From Bacteroidota bacterium (GTDB taxonomy: Bacteria; Bacteroidota; Bacteroidia; B-17B0; Aurantibacillaceae), in the NCBI GenBank assembly GCA_020162035.1, contig JAIUNM010000003.1, positions 124,001-188,000 of the forward strand: DNA of 64,000 nucleotides, read 5' to 3'. Below are positions 1-9,664 of the stretch, in pieces (the first letter of the stretch is position 1; each line of letters begins with the position of its first letter). The translations under genes were made by a program, and so were the position numbers. The notes under the pieces are model-generated. The model saw nothing but the letters and a program-made list of their open reading frames with translations. It had not been told where the DNA came from and did not search any database.

Positions 1-583
1 GGGAAGTTGTTACACAAAAGGTGTTGCTAACTTAATTAAAGTTGTAGATATACCTAACACAACAATTGTTCCGCCTGGTATGCTAAAAAGTATGGATTAT
101 TTAAAATTTGCATCTACAAAAACCTATACTGCAAGTGGTGCAATATGGTACGAGTGGCGCGCTTTAAACTATTATGTTCCACCTCCAGCAAACGGAAATT
201 TGTTTACAGTAAACAATCCATTAACTAATTTATTGTTAATTGTAAAAGGGTATAATTCATCAAGATGTTCTTCAGAAGATTCGGTGCAAATTGAGGTATC
301 GCCAGATTGTGGAGAAATGTATGTGCCAAATGCTTTCTCTCCAAATAGCGATGGAGTAAATGATATACTTTATGTAAAAGGCAGATGTTTACAAACGCTA
401 ACATTTATGGTATTTAACCGATGGGGCGAAAAAGTTTTTGAAACAACAGATATAAACAAAGGTTGGGACGGAACGTACAAAGGACAGTTAATGAATACTG
501 ATGTTTTTGTTTACCGACTCGAAGGGAAAACACACGATGGAAAAGGGTTTAGTTTAAAAGGTAATATTACACTAGTTAGATAA
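1..583 (+). CDS. T9SS substrate C-terminus with gliding-motility (CHU_C) domain, 5' partial
   Basis: The reading frame is open from base 2, so this is the 3' end of a larger gene cut by the window edge. The last 90 or so residues match the CHU_C/type B sorting domain: it starts at VPNAFSPNSDGVND, has the core FNRWGEKVFE and WDGTYKG, and ends VFVYRLEGK...GNITLVR. In Bacteroidota this domain directs secretion through the type IX system and surface attachment. The upstream visible part (about 100 residues, with cysteines and PPPA) resembles an Ig/PKD-like adhesin stalk, but no function can be assigned. The PorP/SprF gene begins 2 bases after the stop, a pairing typical of CHU_C cargo. Confidence 0.88.
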   Translation, partial: GSCYTKGVANLIKVVDIPNTTIVPPGMLKSMDYLKFASTKTYTASGAIWYEWRALNYYVPPPANGNLFTVNNPLTNLLLIVKGYNSSRCSSEDSVQIEVSPDCGEMYVPNAFSPNSDGVNDILYVKGRCLQTLTFMVFNRWGEKVFETTDINKGWDGTYKGQLMNTDVFVYRLEGKTHDGKGFSLKGNITLVR

Positions 584-585
584 TT

Positions 586-1659
586 ATGAAAATGAAACAA
601 ATTTCAAAAAATAAAGTTGCAGCAACCATTAGCGCTTTACTAATTAGTGCAATTGGTTATTCTCAGGATATTCATTTTTCACAATATGCTGAAGTGCAAA
701 GTAGCATAAATCCTGCGTTAGCTGGTTCTATTTATAATACCAGAGCAATGGCTAATTATAGAACACAATGGGGCAGTGTTGCAAAATCTTACCAAACCAT
801 TGGATTTAGTTTTGAACAAACAATTGGTTTTAAAAAACTTAAAGGGAATTATCCAACTTTGTTTTTAAATATTTTTAGAGACCAAGCGGGTGATGCTAAA
901 TTAAGGAAATTAAATCCTAACATTGGATTATCTCAACATGTAAAAATTAATAAAAACTCTAAAATAGGCGTTGGTTTTCAAGGAGGTTTTATTTACAAAA
1001 CAATAGATTTAACTAATTTACGTTGGGGAACACAATTTGACGAAGAGTCACTTTCGTATAACTCTAATTTACCAAATGGCGAAAATAACACGCCAAGAAG
1101 TGCAATTACAGGATATGATTTTGTGGTTGGCGCTAATTACAGTTATGCAAAAAGTGATAGATTTATAAGTTCTCGTGATGGAAATAAATTTAATGGAGGG
1201 TTTAGTTTAAATCATTTTACAATACCTAAAAATTCGTTTATACAAACAAACGAAAAATTATATACCCGAATTAATATACATGCAAATGCTGATATAGCAA
1301 TTCCAAATTCTAAAAATGCGGTAATGCCAATGTTGTTAATTATGATGCAAGGAAAATCTCGCGAATTTATTGGAGGTGCATTATTTAAATTTATTTTAAA
1401 TGACCAATCAACTTTCACTAAAAATAACAAGCCCAGTGCATTTGCAATTGGCGCTCAATACCGTTACCGCGATGCAATTATTCCATCAGCTTTATACCAA
1501 TTTGATGCTTATAGTATTGGTTTATCTTACGATATAAATGTTTCTGCATTAACACCAGCAAGTAAACGATTTGGCGGTTTAGAAGTTATGCTTAGATATA
1601 ATGTTTCGCCAGGGTACGGTAAAAACTTAGGGCGTTCAGATACAAAATCTTCGTATTAG
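586..1659 (+). CDS. PorP/SprF family type IX secretion membrane protein
   Basis: A 357-residue outer-membrane beta-barrel protein. It has an N-terminal signal peptide ending near GYSQ, then the family hallmark QDIHFSQYAEVQSSINPALAG, in which the mature protein starts with DIHFSQ and NPA(L/Y)AG follows. Alternating aromatic/polar strands run to the C-terminus. SprF of Flavobacterium johnsoniae is needed for secretion of the adhesin SprB, and paralogues sit beside CHU_C-domain cargo, as here. I infer that it helps export or anchor the upstream protein. The ATG is 2 bases past the upstream stop, so the two are probably co-transcribed. A hairpin starts at its stop codon. Confidence 0.9.
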   Translation: MKMKQISKNKVAATISALLISAIGYSQDIHFSQYAEVQSSINPALAGSIYNTRAMANYRTQWGSVAKSYQTIGFSFEQTIGFKKLKGNYPTLFLNIFRDQAGDAKLRKLNPNIGLSQHVKINKNSKIGVGFQGGFIYKTIDLTNLRWGTQFDEESLSYNSNLPNGENNTPRSAITGYDFVVGANYSYAKSDRFISSRDGNKFNGGFSLNHFTIPKNSFIQTNEKLYTRINIHANADIAIPNSKNAVMPMLLIMMQGKSREFIGGALFKFILNDQSTFTKNNKPSAFAIGAQYRYRDAIIPSALYQFDAYSIGLSYDINVSALTPASKRFGGLEVMLRYNVSPGYGKNLGRSDTKSSY

Positions 1660-1701
1660 TATTAACAATAAAAAATAATTGTTAATACTTATTTATTTTT
1701 T
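1658..1701 (+). terminator. Rho-independent terminator after PorP/SprF
   Basis: Perfect 12-bp arms AGTATTAACAAT (1658-1669) and ATTGTTAATACT (1678-1689) are separated by an A-rich loop and followed by a T-rich run. The stem is AT-rich, so it is weaker than usual. It begins in the stop codon and separates the secretion pair from the mre operon. Confidence 0.55.
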
Positions 1702-1713
1702 TAAGAAATTTAA

Positions 1714-1745
1714 TTGTGCGAATGCTTAGCTTTCTGCTAACTTTA
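1714..1745 (+). promoter_or_regulatory. Candidate mreB operon promoter
   Basis: TTG (1714-1716), a 21-base spacer and TAACTTTA (1738-1745) fit the Bacteroidota sigma consensus TTTG/TTG-N19-21-TAnnTTTG, except that the last base is A. The mreB ATG is 33 bases downstream. The same -7 octamer occurs before the sigma gene at 20826. Confidence 0.5.
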
Positions 1746-1778
1746 CGTTTTAATCATTTAACACAATTTACTTAAAGC

Positions 1779-2801
1779 ATGGCACTTTTTGATTTTCTTA
1801 CACAAGATATTGCAATTGATTTAGGAACTGCAAATACAATTATTATTCATAACGATAAAGTTGTTGTTGACGAACCAAGTATTGTAGCGCAAGACAGAAC
1901 AATACAAAGGATTATTGCTGTAGGCAAACAAGCGCAAATGATGCATGGTAAAACGCATGAAAACATTAAAACAATTAGACCATTAAAAGATGGTGTAATT
2001 GCTGATTTTCAGGCAGCAGAAGAAATGATTAAGGGTATGATTAAAATGATTAACCCTGGAAATAAATTTTTTAAACCGAGTTTAAGAATGGTAATTTGTA
2101 TTCCAAGTGGAATTACCGAAGTTGAAAAACGTGCAGTAAGAGATAGTGCTGAACATGCAGGAGCAAAAGAAGTTTATATGATACACGAACCTATGGCGGC
2201 TGCAATTGGTATGGGTATTGATGTAGAAGAGCCAATGGGTAATATGATTATTGATATTGGTGGTGGTACAAGTGAAATTGCAGTTATTGCCTTAGGTGGA
2301 ATTGTTTGTGATAAAAGTATAAGAATTGCAGGCGATGATTTTAATGCTAATATTGAAGAGTATATGCGTCGCCAGCATAATATTTTAATTGGAGAACGAA
2401 GCGCAGAAAGAGTAAAAATTGAAGTGGGTGCAGCTATGACAGAAATAGAAAACCCACCTGCAGATTTTGCTGTGCAAGGAAGAGATTTAATGAGTGGAAT
2501 ACCTAAAGAAGTATATATTTCTTATGTTGAAATTGCACATTGTTTAGATAAATCTATCGCAAAAATTGAAGAAGCGATTTTAAATGCATTAGAAATGACG
2601 CCTCCAGAACTAGCCGCAGATATTTACAGAAAAGGAATTTACATGGCAGGCGGAGGATCGTTATTACGAGGGTTAGATAAACGTATAAGTTTAAAAACAA
2701 AATTACCGGTTCACGTTTGTGAAGACCCTTTACGTGCTGTTGCAAGAGGCACAGGTATTGCGCTTAATAACGTAAATAAATTTCCTTTCTTGATTCGCTA
2801 A
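1779..2801 (+). CDS. mreB: Rod-shape-determining actin homologue MreB
   Basis: A 340-residue bacterial actin. It shows the phosphate-1 loop DLGTANT near residue 14, the phosphate-2 motif IDIGGGTSEIAV in the middle, the conserved HEPMAAAIG segment, and the adenosine loop MAGGGSLLRGLD near the C-terminus. Length is normal for the family. MreB forms short filaments at the inner membrane face and positions the elongation peptidoglycan machinery. It is the first gene of mreB-mreC-mreD-mrdA-rodA, so the whole elongasome core except its regulators is encoded here. The organism is therefore expected to be rod-shaped or elongate. Confidence 0.97.
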   Translation: MALFDFLTQDIAIDLGTANTIIIHNDKVVVDEPSIVAQDRTIQRIIAVGKQAQMMHGKTHENIKTIRPLKDGVIADFQAAEEMIKGMIKMINPGNKFFKPSLRMVICIPSGITEVEKRAVRDSAEHAGAKEVYMIHEPMAAAIGMGIDVEEPMGNMIIDIGGGTSEIAVIALGGIVCDKSIRIAGDDFNANIEEYMRRQHNILIGERSAERVKIEVGAAMTEIENPPADFAVQGRDLMSGIPKEVYISYVEIAHCLDKSIAKIEEAILNALEMTPPELAADIYRKGIYMAGGGSLLRGLDKRISLKTKLPVHVCEDPLRAVARGTGIALNNVNKFPFLIR

Positions 2802-2819
2802 TAGATTAAAATATATTAA

Positions 2820-3659
2820 GTGAAAAAACTTTTTGCTTTTATCTTAAAAAACAACTTTGTTGTTGTATTTATTTTAATGCAAATTTTTTGTTATTCTATT
2901 ATGGTTAACCGTGAAGGTTTTCAAGGGTCAAAAATTTTAAATTCAAGTAATGCAGTTGCAGCTAATGTGTATCAAACTGCTTCTAACACGCAAGAGTATT
3001 TTTCGTTAAAGCAACAAAATCAAATTCTTTCGTTTGAAAATGCACAACTAAGAAATTTACTTAAATCAAACTACACAGCTATCCCTTTAAAATTATTTAC
3101 AAAAAATGATACACTATACGAACAACAATATTCGTATTTAAGTGCAAAGGTTGTTAATGCTTCAGTTAACAGACGAAGAAATTATTTAACAATTAATATT
3201 GGTAAAAACCAAGGAGTTGATAGAGACATGGCTGTTATAGCCTCCAATGGAATAGTTGGCATAGTTACTGATGTAAGCGAACATTTTGCAAGTGTTATGA
3301 GTGTTTTACATAAAGATGTTAGAATAAATTGCCAGTTAAAAAAAGATGGAAGCTATGGACCATTAATATGGGATGGTAAAAATTACGAATACTGTAATTT
3401 AACTGATATTCCTACACATGCAAAAATTAAAAAAGGTGATACCGTAATAACAAGTGAATTATCAGGTATTTTCCCTGAAGGAATTATGGTTGGAACTATT
3501 GATAAATTTGAAAGAAAACAAAATGAACCTTTTTATACAGCTAAAGTAAAATTAAGTACAGATTTAAAAATTGTAAACTTTGTTTATGTAATAAAAAATA
3601 AATTTAAAACAGAGCGAGACTCTTTAGAAATAAATACACAAAAACAAATTGACGACTGA
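2820..3659 (+). CDS. mreC: Rod-shape-determining protein MreC
   Basis: A 279-residue bitopic protein: short cytoplasmic tail, membrane segment at about residues 8-26, a coiled-coil stretch (SLKQQNQILSFENAQLRNLL) and a C-terminal double beta-barrel containing NRRRNYLTINIGKNQGVDRDM and the G(I/V)VG motif. MreC links MreB to penicillin-binding protein 2 in the periplasm. The start is GTG at 2820 (GTG AAA AAA CTT), 18 bases after mreB stops; no ATG is better placed. The end overlaps mreD by 11 bases, which suggests translational coupling. Confidence 0.94.
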   Translation: MKKLFAFILKNNFVVVFILMQIFCYSIMVNREGFQGSKILNSSNAVAANVYQTASNTQEYFSLKQQNQILSFENAQLRNLLKSNYTAIPLKLFTKNDTLYEQQYSYLSAKVVNASVNRRRNYLTINIGKNQGVDRDMAVIASNGIVGIVTDVSEHFASVMSVLHKDVRINCQLKKDGSYGPLIWDGKNYEYCNLTDIPTHAKIKKGDTVITSELSGIFPEGIMVGTIDKFERKQNEPFYTAKVKLSTDLKIVNFVYVIKNKFKTERDSLEINTQKQIDD

Positions 3660-4173
3660 AATATTAAAATATTTATTTAAAATTATTACAATTATTTTAG
3701 TGCAAGTTTTAATTATTCAAAATTTGTATTTGAGTAATTATATTGTTCCTTACCCGTATGTTTTAGCAATTTTAATATTACCTTTTGAAACAAACAAATT
3801 ACTGGTTTTAGTATATGGTTTATTAATTGGTTTAAGTATTGATTTGTTTAATAACACATCTGGCATACACGCAAGTGCAGCTTTATTAACTGCTTTTGCA
3901 CGTTATTATATTTTAAAATATGTTTCTCCACGAGACGGGTATGATAAAGCAGTAAAACCAATTGTATATGATATGGGTTTAAAATGGTTTATTGTTTATG
4001 CAGGAAGTTTAATTCTTATCCATCATTTTTACTTTTTTTATTTTGAAGCATTTAGATTTACCGAATTTTTTAGAGTTTTGTCTAGAGTAATACTAAGTAG
4101 TGTTGTAACTTTTGGTTTTTGTTATTTATTTCAATATTTACTTTACCGCCAACCTAATAACAATGCCAAGTAA
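3649..4173 (+). CDS. mreD: Rod-shape-determining protein MreD
   Basis: A 174-residue polytopic inner-membrane protein with about five hydrophobic helices and the family's Pro/Tyr-rich NYIVPYPYVLAILILP segment, followed by GLLIGLSIDLF, the usual MreD signature. The start is TTG at 3649, inside the end of mreC; the frame has no nearby ATG. It also overlaps the next gene by 11 bases if mrdA starts at 4163. MreD is the small membrane partner of MreC in the elongasome. Sequence conservation in MreD is always low, so the assignment rests on topology plus position. Confidence 0.9.
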   Translation: MTTEILKYLFKIITIILVQVLIIQNLYLSNYIVPYPYVLAILILPFETNKLLVLVYGLLIGLSIDLFNNTSGIHASAALLTAFARYYILKYVSPRDGYDKAVKPIVYDMGLKWFIVYAGSLILIHHFYFFYFEAFRFTEFFRVLSRVILSSVVTFGFCYLFQYLLYRQPNNNAK

Positions 4174-6031
4174 TACAAATTTATCTAACCGAAAATTAGT
4201 AATAGGAGGTTTTTTTATACTCATAATTATAATTTACATTTTTAGGTTGTTTTACATTCAGGTTATTAATGATAAGTATAAAATACAAGCTCAAAATAAT
4301 GCAATTCGTAAACTAACCGAATACCCAGTAAGAGGTGTGATTTACGATAGAAACGGGAAACTTTTAGTTTACAATGAAGCAAGTTACGATTTAATGGTAA
4401 TTCCAAAAGAAGCTAAAAATTGTGATACATTAGGTTTGTGCGAAGTTTTAGAAATTACTAAAAATGAATTTTTAAAACGAATGAAAAAATCTTGTCAAGC
4501 ACCAAATTCGCCTCGTAGACAAAGTATTTTTGAAAAACAAATGAGTGCAAGAACCTATGCCGCGCTTCAAGAAAAATTATACCGCTTTAAAGGGTTTTAT
4601 GTACAAAAACGTGCAGTTAGAAAATATCCAAAACCAATTGCCGCACACTTGTTAGGATATGTAGGAGAGGTAAATAAAGAAAAAGCAAAAACAGATGCTT
4701 ATTATAATGAAGGTGATTATATTGGAATTAGTGGAATTGAAAGAAGTTACGAAAACGAATTAAGAGGTGTTAAAGGTGTGCAATGCGCAATTACCAATGT
4801 ACACAATAAAACTATTGGAAGTTATTTAGATGGTAAATTAGATACTTTAGCAATACCTGGCAAACCGTTATATTGTACAATTGATATTGTTTTACAGGAG
4901 TATGGAGAAAAATTATTAAAAAATAAAAAAGGTGCATGTGTTGCAATAGAGCCATCTACAGGAGAAATTTTAGCATTAATATCTTCACCTAGTTATGATC
5001 CTAATTTATTAGTAGGAGGAAAAGAACGCTCCAAAAATTTCACTAAACTTTATTACGACAGTTTAAATCTCCCATTATTTAATAGAGCATTAACTGCAAT
5101 GTATCCTCCTGGTTCTATTTTTAAATTAATTGGTGCACTTATTGCTCAAAACGATGGATTAATAAATAGAAATACAGTTTATCCATGCGCAATGGGATAT
5201 CCGCCAATGGGAGGTAAGCCAAAATGCCATGCTCATGGTGGAGGAAAAAATTTAGTTGGAAGTATAGCTACTTCATGCAATTCCTATTATAGCTATGTTT
5301 TTAGAGAAATTGTTGATCAAAAAAAATATCCAAAATTTATTGATGGCTATAACCATTGGCGCGAAATGGTTATGACTTTTGGACCAGGAACTAAACTTCA
5401 TACAGATTTACCCTACGATAAACCCGGTAACGTTCCATCTGTTAAATATTACGATAAGGTTTTTGGTAAAAATGGTTGGCGAAGTAACACCATTGTTTCG
5501 TTAGGAATTGGCCAAGCCGAACTTTTATTAGTTCCATACCAAATGGCTAATGTTGTGGCTAGCATTGCTAATCGTGGTTTTTATTACACCCCGCATTGTA
5601 TTAAAGGCATAGGAAATCAAAAATATTTAGACGATAAATTTAAAACAAAACATTATGTTGGAGTGCAAAACGCAGAAGCTTATCAAAATGTAATTGATGG
5701 TATGCAAGGTGCAATGGAGCCTGGGGGTACAGCTTTTACAAACAGAATAAAAGATATTATAGTTTGTGGAAAAACAGGTACTGCACAAAACCCAGGAGGT
5801 AAAGATCACTCTGTTTTTTTAGCTTTTGCACCTCGCGATAATCCAAAAATTGCAATTGCTTGTATTGTTGAAAATGCTGGTTTTGGTAATACTTGGGCTG
5901 CACCAGTTGTAACTTTAATGATTGAAAAATATTTAAAAGGCAAAACAGATAGAATTGATGTAGAGAAAAGAATTTTAGAAGCTGATTTAATAAATAACAC
6001 TAATTTAATTGTACAAAAAGAACATCACTAA
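4163..6031 (+). CDS. mrdA: Penicillin-binding protein 2, elongation transpeptidase
   Basis: 622 residues from the ATG at 4163. An earlier in-frame ATG at 4112 would add 17 residues (MVFVIYFNIYF...) encoded inside mreD, so the later start is preferred. One membrane anchor (about residues 9-29) precedes the PBP dimerisation domain (EYPVRGVIYDRNG) and the transpeptidase domain. Catalytic motifs are all present: SxxK with Ser318 (PPGSIFK), SxN at 371-373 (SCN), and KTG at 537-539 (CGKTGTAQ). The enzyme cross-links peptidoglycan during lateral growth and works with RodA, encoded next. A Cys/His-containing insert (PCAMGYPPMGGKPKCHAHGG) after SxxK is typical of PBP2 proteins. Confidence 0.96.
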   Translation: MPSNTNLSNRKLVIGGFFILIIIIYIFRLFYIQVINDKYKIQAQNNAIRKLTEYPVRGVIYDRNGKLLVYNEASYDLMVIPKEAKNCDTLGLCEVLEITKNEFLKRMKKSCQAPNSPRRQSIFEKQMSARTYAALQEKLYRFKGFYVQKRAVRKYPKPIAAHLLGYVGEVNKEKAKTDAYYNEGDYIGISGIERSYENELRGVKGVQCAITNVHNKTIGSYLDGKLDTLAIPGKPLYCTIDIVLQEYGEKLLKNKKGACVAIEPSTGEILALISSPSYDPNLLVGGKERSKNFTKLYYDSLNLPLFNRALTAMYPPGSIFKLIGALIAQNDGLINRNTVYPCAMGYPPMGGKPKCHAHGGGKNLVGSIATSCNSYYSYVFREIVDQKKYPKFIDGYNHWREMVMTFGPGTKLHTDLPYDKPGNVPSVKYYDKVFGKNGWRSNTIVSLGIGQAELLLVPYQMANVVASIANRGFYYTPHCIKGIGNQKYLDDKFKTKHYVGVQNAEAYQNVIDGMQGAMEPGGTAFTNRIKDIIVCGKTGTAQNPGGKDHSVFLAFAPRDNPKIAIACIVENAGFGNTWAAPVVTLMIEKYLKGKTDRIDVEKRILEADLINNTNLIVQKEHH

Positions 6032-6039
6032 AAATTTAA

Positions 6040-7344
6040 ATGTCACGTAAAGAAAATAGTTTGTTTTATGGTGTAGATGTTATTACAGTTATAACATACA
6101 TGGTTTTAGTGTTTTTAGGTTGGTTAAATATTTATGCCGCTGTTTATAACGAAGATCATCAAAATATTTTTGATGTATCTCAAAAATACGGTAAGCAATT
6201 AATTTGGATAGGAACCGCTTTTGTTATTGCAATAAGTATTTTAATAATTGATGCTAATTTTTACACTGTTTTTGCTTATGGATTTTATGCTGTTTTAATT
6301 ATTGCTAATATTTTAGTGGTTTTTTTAGGGAGAGAAATAAAGGGTAGTAAATCATGGTTTGGTGTTGGTGGTTTTGGTTTACAACCCGCCGAGTTTATGA
6401 AGTTTGCTGTTAATTTAGCATTGGCAAAATTTTTAAGTAATAGGCAAATTATAGTAAATCAACAATTCAGATTGAAATTAAAAGATTTAATTAAAAATTA
6501 TAAAAACACTTTTTATGCTTTGTTTTTTATTGTATTGCCTTTAATTATTATTAAACAACTGCAAGACGAAACCGGTTTAGCGGTAGTAATGATTGCTTTT
6601 GTAATTGTGCTTTATAGAGAAGGTTTATCAGTTAATTTTTTAATTTTTGGTTTATTTACAGTTATTTTATTTGTTGTAACCTTAATTGTAACAAATATCT
6701 CATCAGTATTAATTACGTTAGGAATTATAGCATTAAGTGTTTTTTTATTTATTTCAAGAACTAAAAAAAATATAATTTTTGTTTTGTTGTTTTATGTTAT
6801 TGCTACAAGTATTGTATTTACTACAAGCATAGTATATAACAAATTAGAACCTCATCAAAAAGATAGAATTGATATTTTATTACAAAAGAAAATTGATCCA
6901 AAAGGGAAAGGCTATAATGTAGAACAAAGTAAAATTGCAATTGGTAGTGGAGGCTTTTTAGGCAAAGGCTATTTACAAGGTACACAAACTAAATACGATT
7001 TTGTACCTGAACAAGATACCGATTTTATTTTTTGCACAGTAGGTGAGGAGTGGGGGTTTGTTGGAAGTATATTGGTTATTTTTTTAGAATTGTTTTTAAT
7101 TTTAAGAGTAATTTTTTTAGCTGAACGTCAACGGTCAGATTTTAGTAGAATTTACGGTTACGGAGTGGCAGGAATTTTATTTTTTCATTTAGCGGTAAAT
7201 ATTGGTATGACAATTGGATTAGTGCCTGTAATAGGAATTCCTTTGCCTTTTTTTAGTTATGGTGGTTCTTCATTGTGGAGTTTTACAATTTTACTTTTTA
7301 TATTTATTAAGTTAGATGCAAACCGTTTATTAATTTTAAGATAA
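6040..7344 (+). CDS. rodA: RodA, SEDS peptidoglycan glycosyltransferase
   Basis: A 434-residue SEDS-family membrane protein with about ten helices. Diagnostic stretches are GSKSWFGVGGFGLQPAEFMK in the first third, the large periplasmic loop containing GSGGFLGKGYLQGTQTKYDFVPEQDTDFIF, and the C-terminal GIPLPFFSYGGSS. It polymerises lipid II into glycan strands as partner of PBP2 (previous gene, 8 bases upstream). It is somewhat longer than E. coli RodA because of an extra hydrophobic segment in the middle (residues about 195-270), which is common in Bacteroidota. It is the last gene of the mre operon. Confidence 0.95.
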   Translation: MSRKENSLFYGVDVITVITYMVLVFLGWLNIYAAVYNEDHQNIFDVSQKYGKQLIWIGTAFVIAISILIIDANFYTVFAYGFYAVLIIANILVVFLGREIKGSKSWFGVGGFGLQPAEFMKFAVNLALAKFLSNRQIIVNQQFRLKLKDLIKNYKNTFYALFFIVLPLIIIKQLQDETGLAVVMIAFVIVLYREGLSVNFLIFGLFTVILFVVTLIVTNISSVLITLGIIALSVFLFISRTKKNIIFVLLFYVIATSIVFTTSIVYNKLEPHQKDRIDILLQKKIDPKGKGYNVEQSKIAIGSGGFLGKGYLQGTQTKYDFVPEQDTDFIFCTVGEEWGFVGSILVIFLELFLILRVIFLAERQRSDFSRIYGYGVAGILFFHLAVNIGMTIGLVPVIGIPLPFFSYGGSSLWSFTILLFIFIKLDANRLLILR

Positions 7345-7354
7345 AAATTACTAC

Positions 7355-7390
7355 AATAAAAAAGCCCGATTTTATTCGGGCTTTTTTATT
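7355..7390. terminator. Bidirectional terminator between rodA and glnN
   Basis: Perfect 15-bp arms AATAAAAAAGCCCGA (7355-7369) and TCGGGCTTTTTTATT (7376-7390) enclose the loop TTTTAT. Both strands give a GC-core stem followed by T6, so it can stop transcription of rodA (+) and glnN (-). The right arm overlaps the first two bases of the glnN stop codon complement. Confidence 0.9.
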
Positions 7391-9584
7391 ATCTTAAATA
7401 CAGCATTTCTCTATATTTTGGTAATGGCCAGGTAGCATCATCTACAATGTTTTCAAGCTTATCAACGTTGTACCTTATGGTTTCAAAAAATGGTTTTACT
7501 TTTTCGCAATAAGCATGTGCTTGTTTTTTGGCACTATCTAAATTATTTGCTTTTTTACGTTCTTCAGTCATATCATCTGCAGCTTTTTTAATAATAGATA
7601 CGCGTTCACTAATTTCTTTTATTAATTCAATTTGTGTACCAGCCCCTTTTTTAAAATCAACAGAACTTAAAATATTTTTTAATCCTACTACATTATCCGT
7701 TAATATTTTTTGATAGCTTAATGCACTTGGTAAAATTTGATTGTTAACCATATCAGCAATAATTCTACTTTCAATTTGTATTTTTTTAGTATAAGTTTCT
7801 AATGCAATCTCATAACGCGCTTCTTGTTCGCGGTGATTTAAAATACCCAAGTCTTCAAAAAGATTTAAAGATTTTTTGGTAATCATTGCTTCTAAAGCGC
7901 CCGGTGTTGTAGGAATGTTGTTTAATCCTCTTTTTTTGGCTTCAGCTTTCCAAGCATCTCCGTAACCATTTCCTTCAAATCTAATTTTTTTACTTTCGCT
8001 TATATAATTTTTTAAAACATGAAAAATAGCATCATCTTTATCTATCTTTTTAGCAATCATGGCATCAACATCTTTTTTAAATTTATTTAATTGCTCTGCC
8101 ATTATTGAGTTTAAAACGGTCATTGGCCATCCACAATTTGCTGATGATCCAACTGCTCTAAATTCAAATTTATTGCCTGTAAACGCAAAAGGACTTGTTC
8201 TGTTTCTATCAGTATTATCTAATAAAATATCAGGTATTTTACCTATGTTTAATTTTAATGCAGTTTTTTCTTCGGGCGATAATTTACCAGCGTGTACTGC
8301 TTTTTCTAGTTCATCTAAAACATTTGAAAGCTGTTCGCCTAAAAACACACTCATAATTGCTGGAGGCGCTTCGTTTGCACCTAACCTATGATCGTTGTTT
8401 GCCGATGCTATTGATGCGCGCATTAAATCTGCATGATCATGAACTGCTTTAATTGTATTAACAAAAAAGGTTAAGAATTGTAAATTTGTTTTTGGTGTTT
8501 TACCAGGAGATAATAAGTTTTTACCTGTATTTGTTGCTAAACTCCAATTATTATGTTTACCGCTTCCATTAACACCTGCATATGGTTTTTCGTGTAGTAA
8601 CACTCTAAAGTTATGGCGTATAGCAACTTTTTCCATAATATCCATTAATAATATATTATGGTCAACTGCTAAATTTGCCTCTTCAAAAATTGGTGCGCAC
8701 TCAAATTGCGCTGGTGCAACTTCGTTATGGCGTGTACGCACTGGTATTCCTAAAAGATGAGATTCGTATTCAAAGTCACGCATAAATGCCGCAACGCGCT
8801 CTGGTATTGAACCCCAATAATGATCTTCTAATTGTTGACCCTTAGCAGGAGCATGACCAAACAAAGTTCTGCCTGTTTGTTGTAAATCGTATCTAATGTT
8901 GTATAAAGCAGCATCAATTAAAAAATATTCTTGTTCCCATCCTAAAGTTGCAATTACTTTAGTTACATTTTTATCAAAATAATTTGTACAAACATCGGTT
9001 GCGGCTTTATCTAAAGCGCTTAACGATTTTAATAAAGGAGTTTTAAAATCTAAACTTTCGCCTGTGTATGAAATAAAAATTGTAGGTATGCAAAGTGTAT
9101 CACCCCAAATAAATGCTGGTGATGTAGGGTCCCATGCGGTATAACCTCTTGCCTCAAAAGTGTTGCGTATTCCTCCATTAGGAAAAGAAGATGCATCAGG
9201 CTCTTGTTGCACTAAAGCATTTCCACTAAAGCGTTCTATTGCACGCCCACCTTCAATTGGTTCAAAAAAACCATCATGTTTTTCGGCTGTTGTACCACTT
9301 AATGGTTGAAACCAGTGAGTATAATGAGTTACACCGTGGCTTTGCGCCCAAGCTTTCATACATGCTGCAATTTGATCAGCAACTTTTCTATCAACCGTTG
9401 TTCCTTCATTCATGCTTTGTTGAATGCTTTTATAAGCTTCTTCGCTTAAAAACTCGCGCATGGCATCGTTTCCAAAAACTTTACTTCCGTAATATTGCGA
9501 AACTTGTTGATTTTGGTTTTTTTTGAATTCTACAGGTGTTCTCTTTATAACATCCTGTAGGGCTAAAATTCGTCTTGTATTCAT
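7389..9584 (-). CDS. glnN: Glutamine synthetase type III
   Basis: A 731-residue type III glutamine synthetase, the large form common in Bacteroidota. It converts glutamate, ammonia and ATP to glutamine. Recognisable features are the N-terminal GSIII-specific region with THYTHWFQPLSG, then EKHDGFFEP, the catalytic core (GWEQEYFLID, RHNEVAPAQFE, GVNGSGKHNNWSL, RTSPFAFTGNKFEFRAVGSS) and the long helical C-terminal extension. The adenylylation loop of type I enzymes is not evident, so control is probably by transcription or feedback. It is monocistronic, with a terminator at its end and a candidate promoter upstream (9634-9664). Confidence 0.96.
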   Translation of the reverse strand: MNTRRILALQDVIKRTPVEFKKNQNQQVSQYYGSKVFGNDAMREFLSEEAYKSIQQSMNEGTTVDRKVADQIAACMKAWAQSHGVTHYTHWFQPLSGTTAEKHDGFFEPIEGGRAIERFSGNALVQQEPDASSFPNGGIRNTFEARGYTAWDPTSPAFIWGDTLCIPTIFISYTGESLDFKTPLLKSLSALDKAATDVCTNYFDKNVTKVIATLGWEQEYFLIDAALYNIRYDLQQTGRTLFGHAPAKGQQLEDHYWGSIPERVAAFMRDFEYESHLLGIPVRTRHNEVAPAQFECAPIFEEANLAVDHNILLMDIMEKVAIRHNFRVLLHEKPYAGVNGSGKHNNWSLATNTGKNLLSPGKTPKTNLQFLTFFVNTIKAVHDHADLMRASIASANNDHRLGANEAPPAIMSVFLGEQLSNVLDELEKAVHAGKLSPEEKTALKLNIGKIPDILLDNTDRNRTSPFAFTGNKFEFRAVGSSANCGWPMTVLNSIMAEQLNKFKKDVDAMIAKKIDKDDAIFHVLKNYISESKKIRFEGNGYGDAWKAEAKKRGLNNIPTTPGALEAMITKKSLNLFEDLGILNHREQEARYEIALETYTKKIQIESRIIADMVNNQILPSALSYQKILTDNVVGLKNILSSVDFKKGAGTQIELIKEISERVSIIKKAADDMTEERKKANNLDSAKKQAHAYCEKVKPFFETIRYNVDKLENIVDDATWPLPKYREMLYLR

Positions 9585-9633
9585 TATTTTATGTTTTTAG
9601 GGGGGGTAAATGATAAAAAAGTGTATTTTTTTG

Positions 9634-9664
9634 TAAAAGTAATTCAAAAAATGGGGGGGTGCAA
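9634..9664 (-). promoter_or_regulatory. Candidate glnN promoter with C7 spacer tract
   Basis: Reading the minus strand, TTG (complement of 9662-9664), a 20-base spacer and TACTTTTA (complement of 9634-9641) fit the Bacteroidota promoter except for the final base. The spacer holds a run of seven Cs. The palindromic arms GTGCA (9659-9663) and TGCAC (9673-9677) overlap the -33 element and could be an operator. Confidence 0.45.

Noticed and set aside
9239..9526. Plus-strand frames inside glnN (also 8059-8391)
   Set aside because: Antisense to conserved glutamine synthetase motifs, with no promoter or homology.
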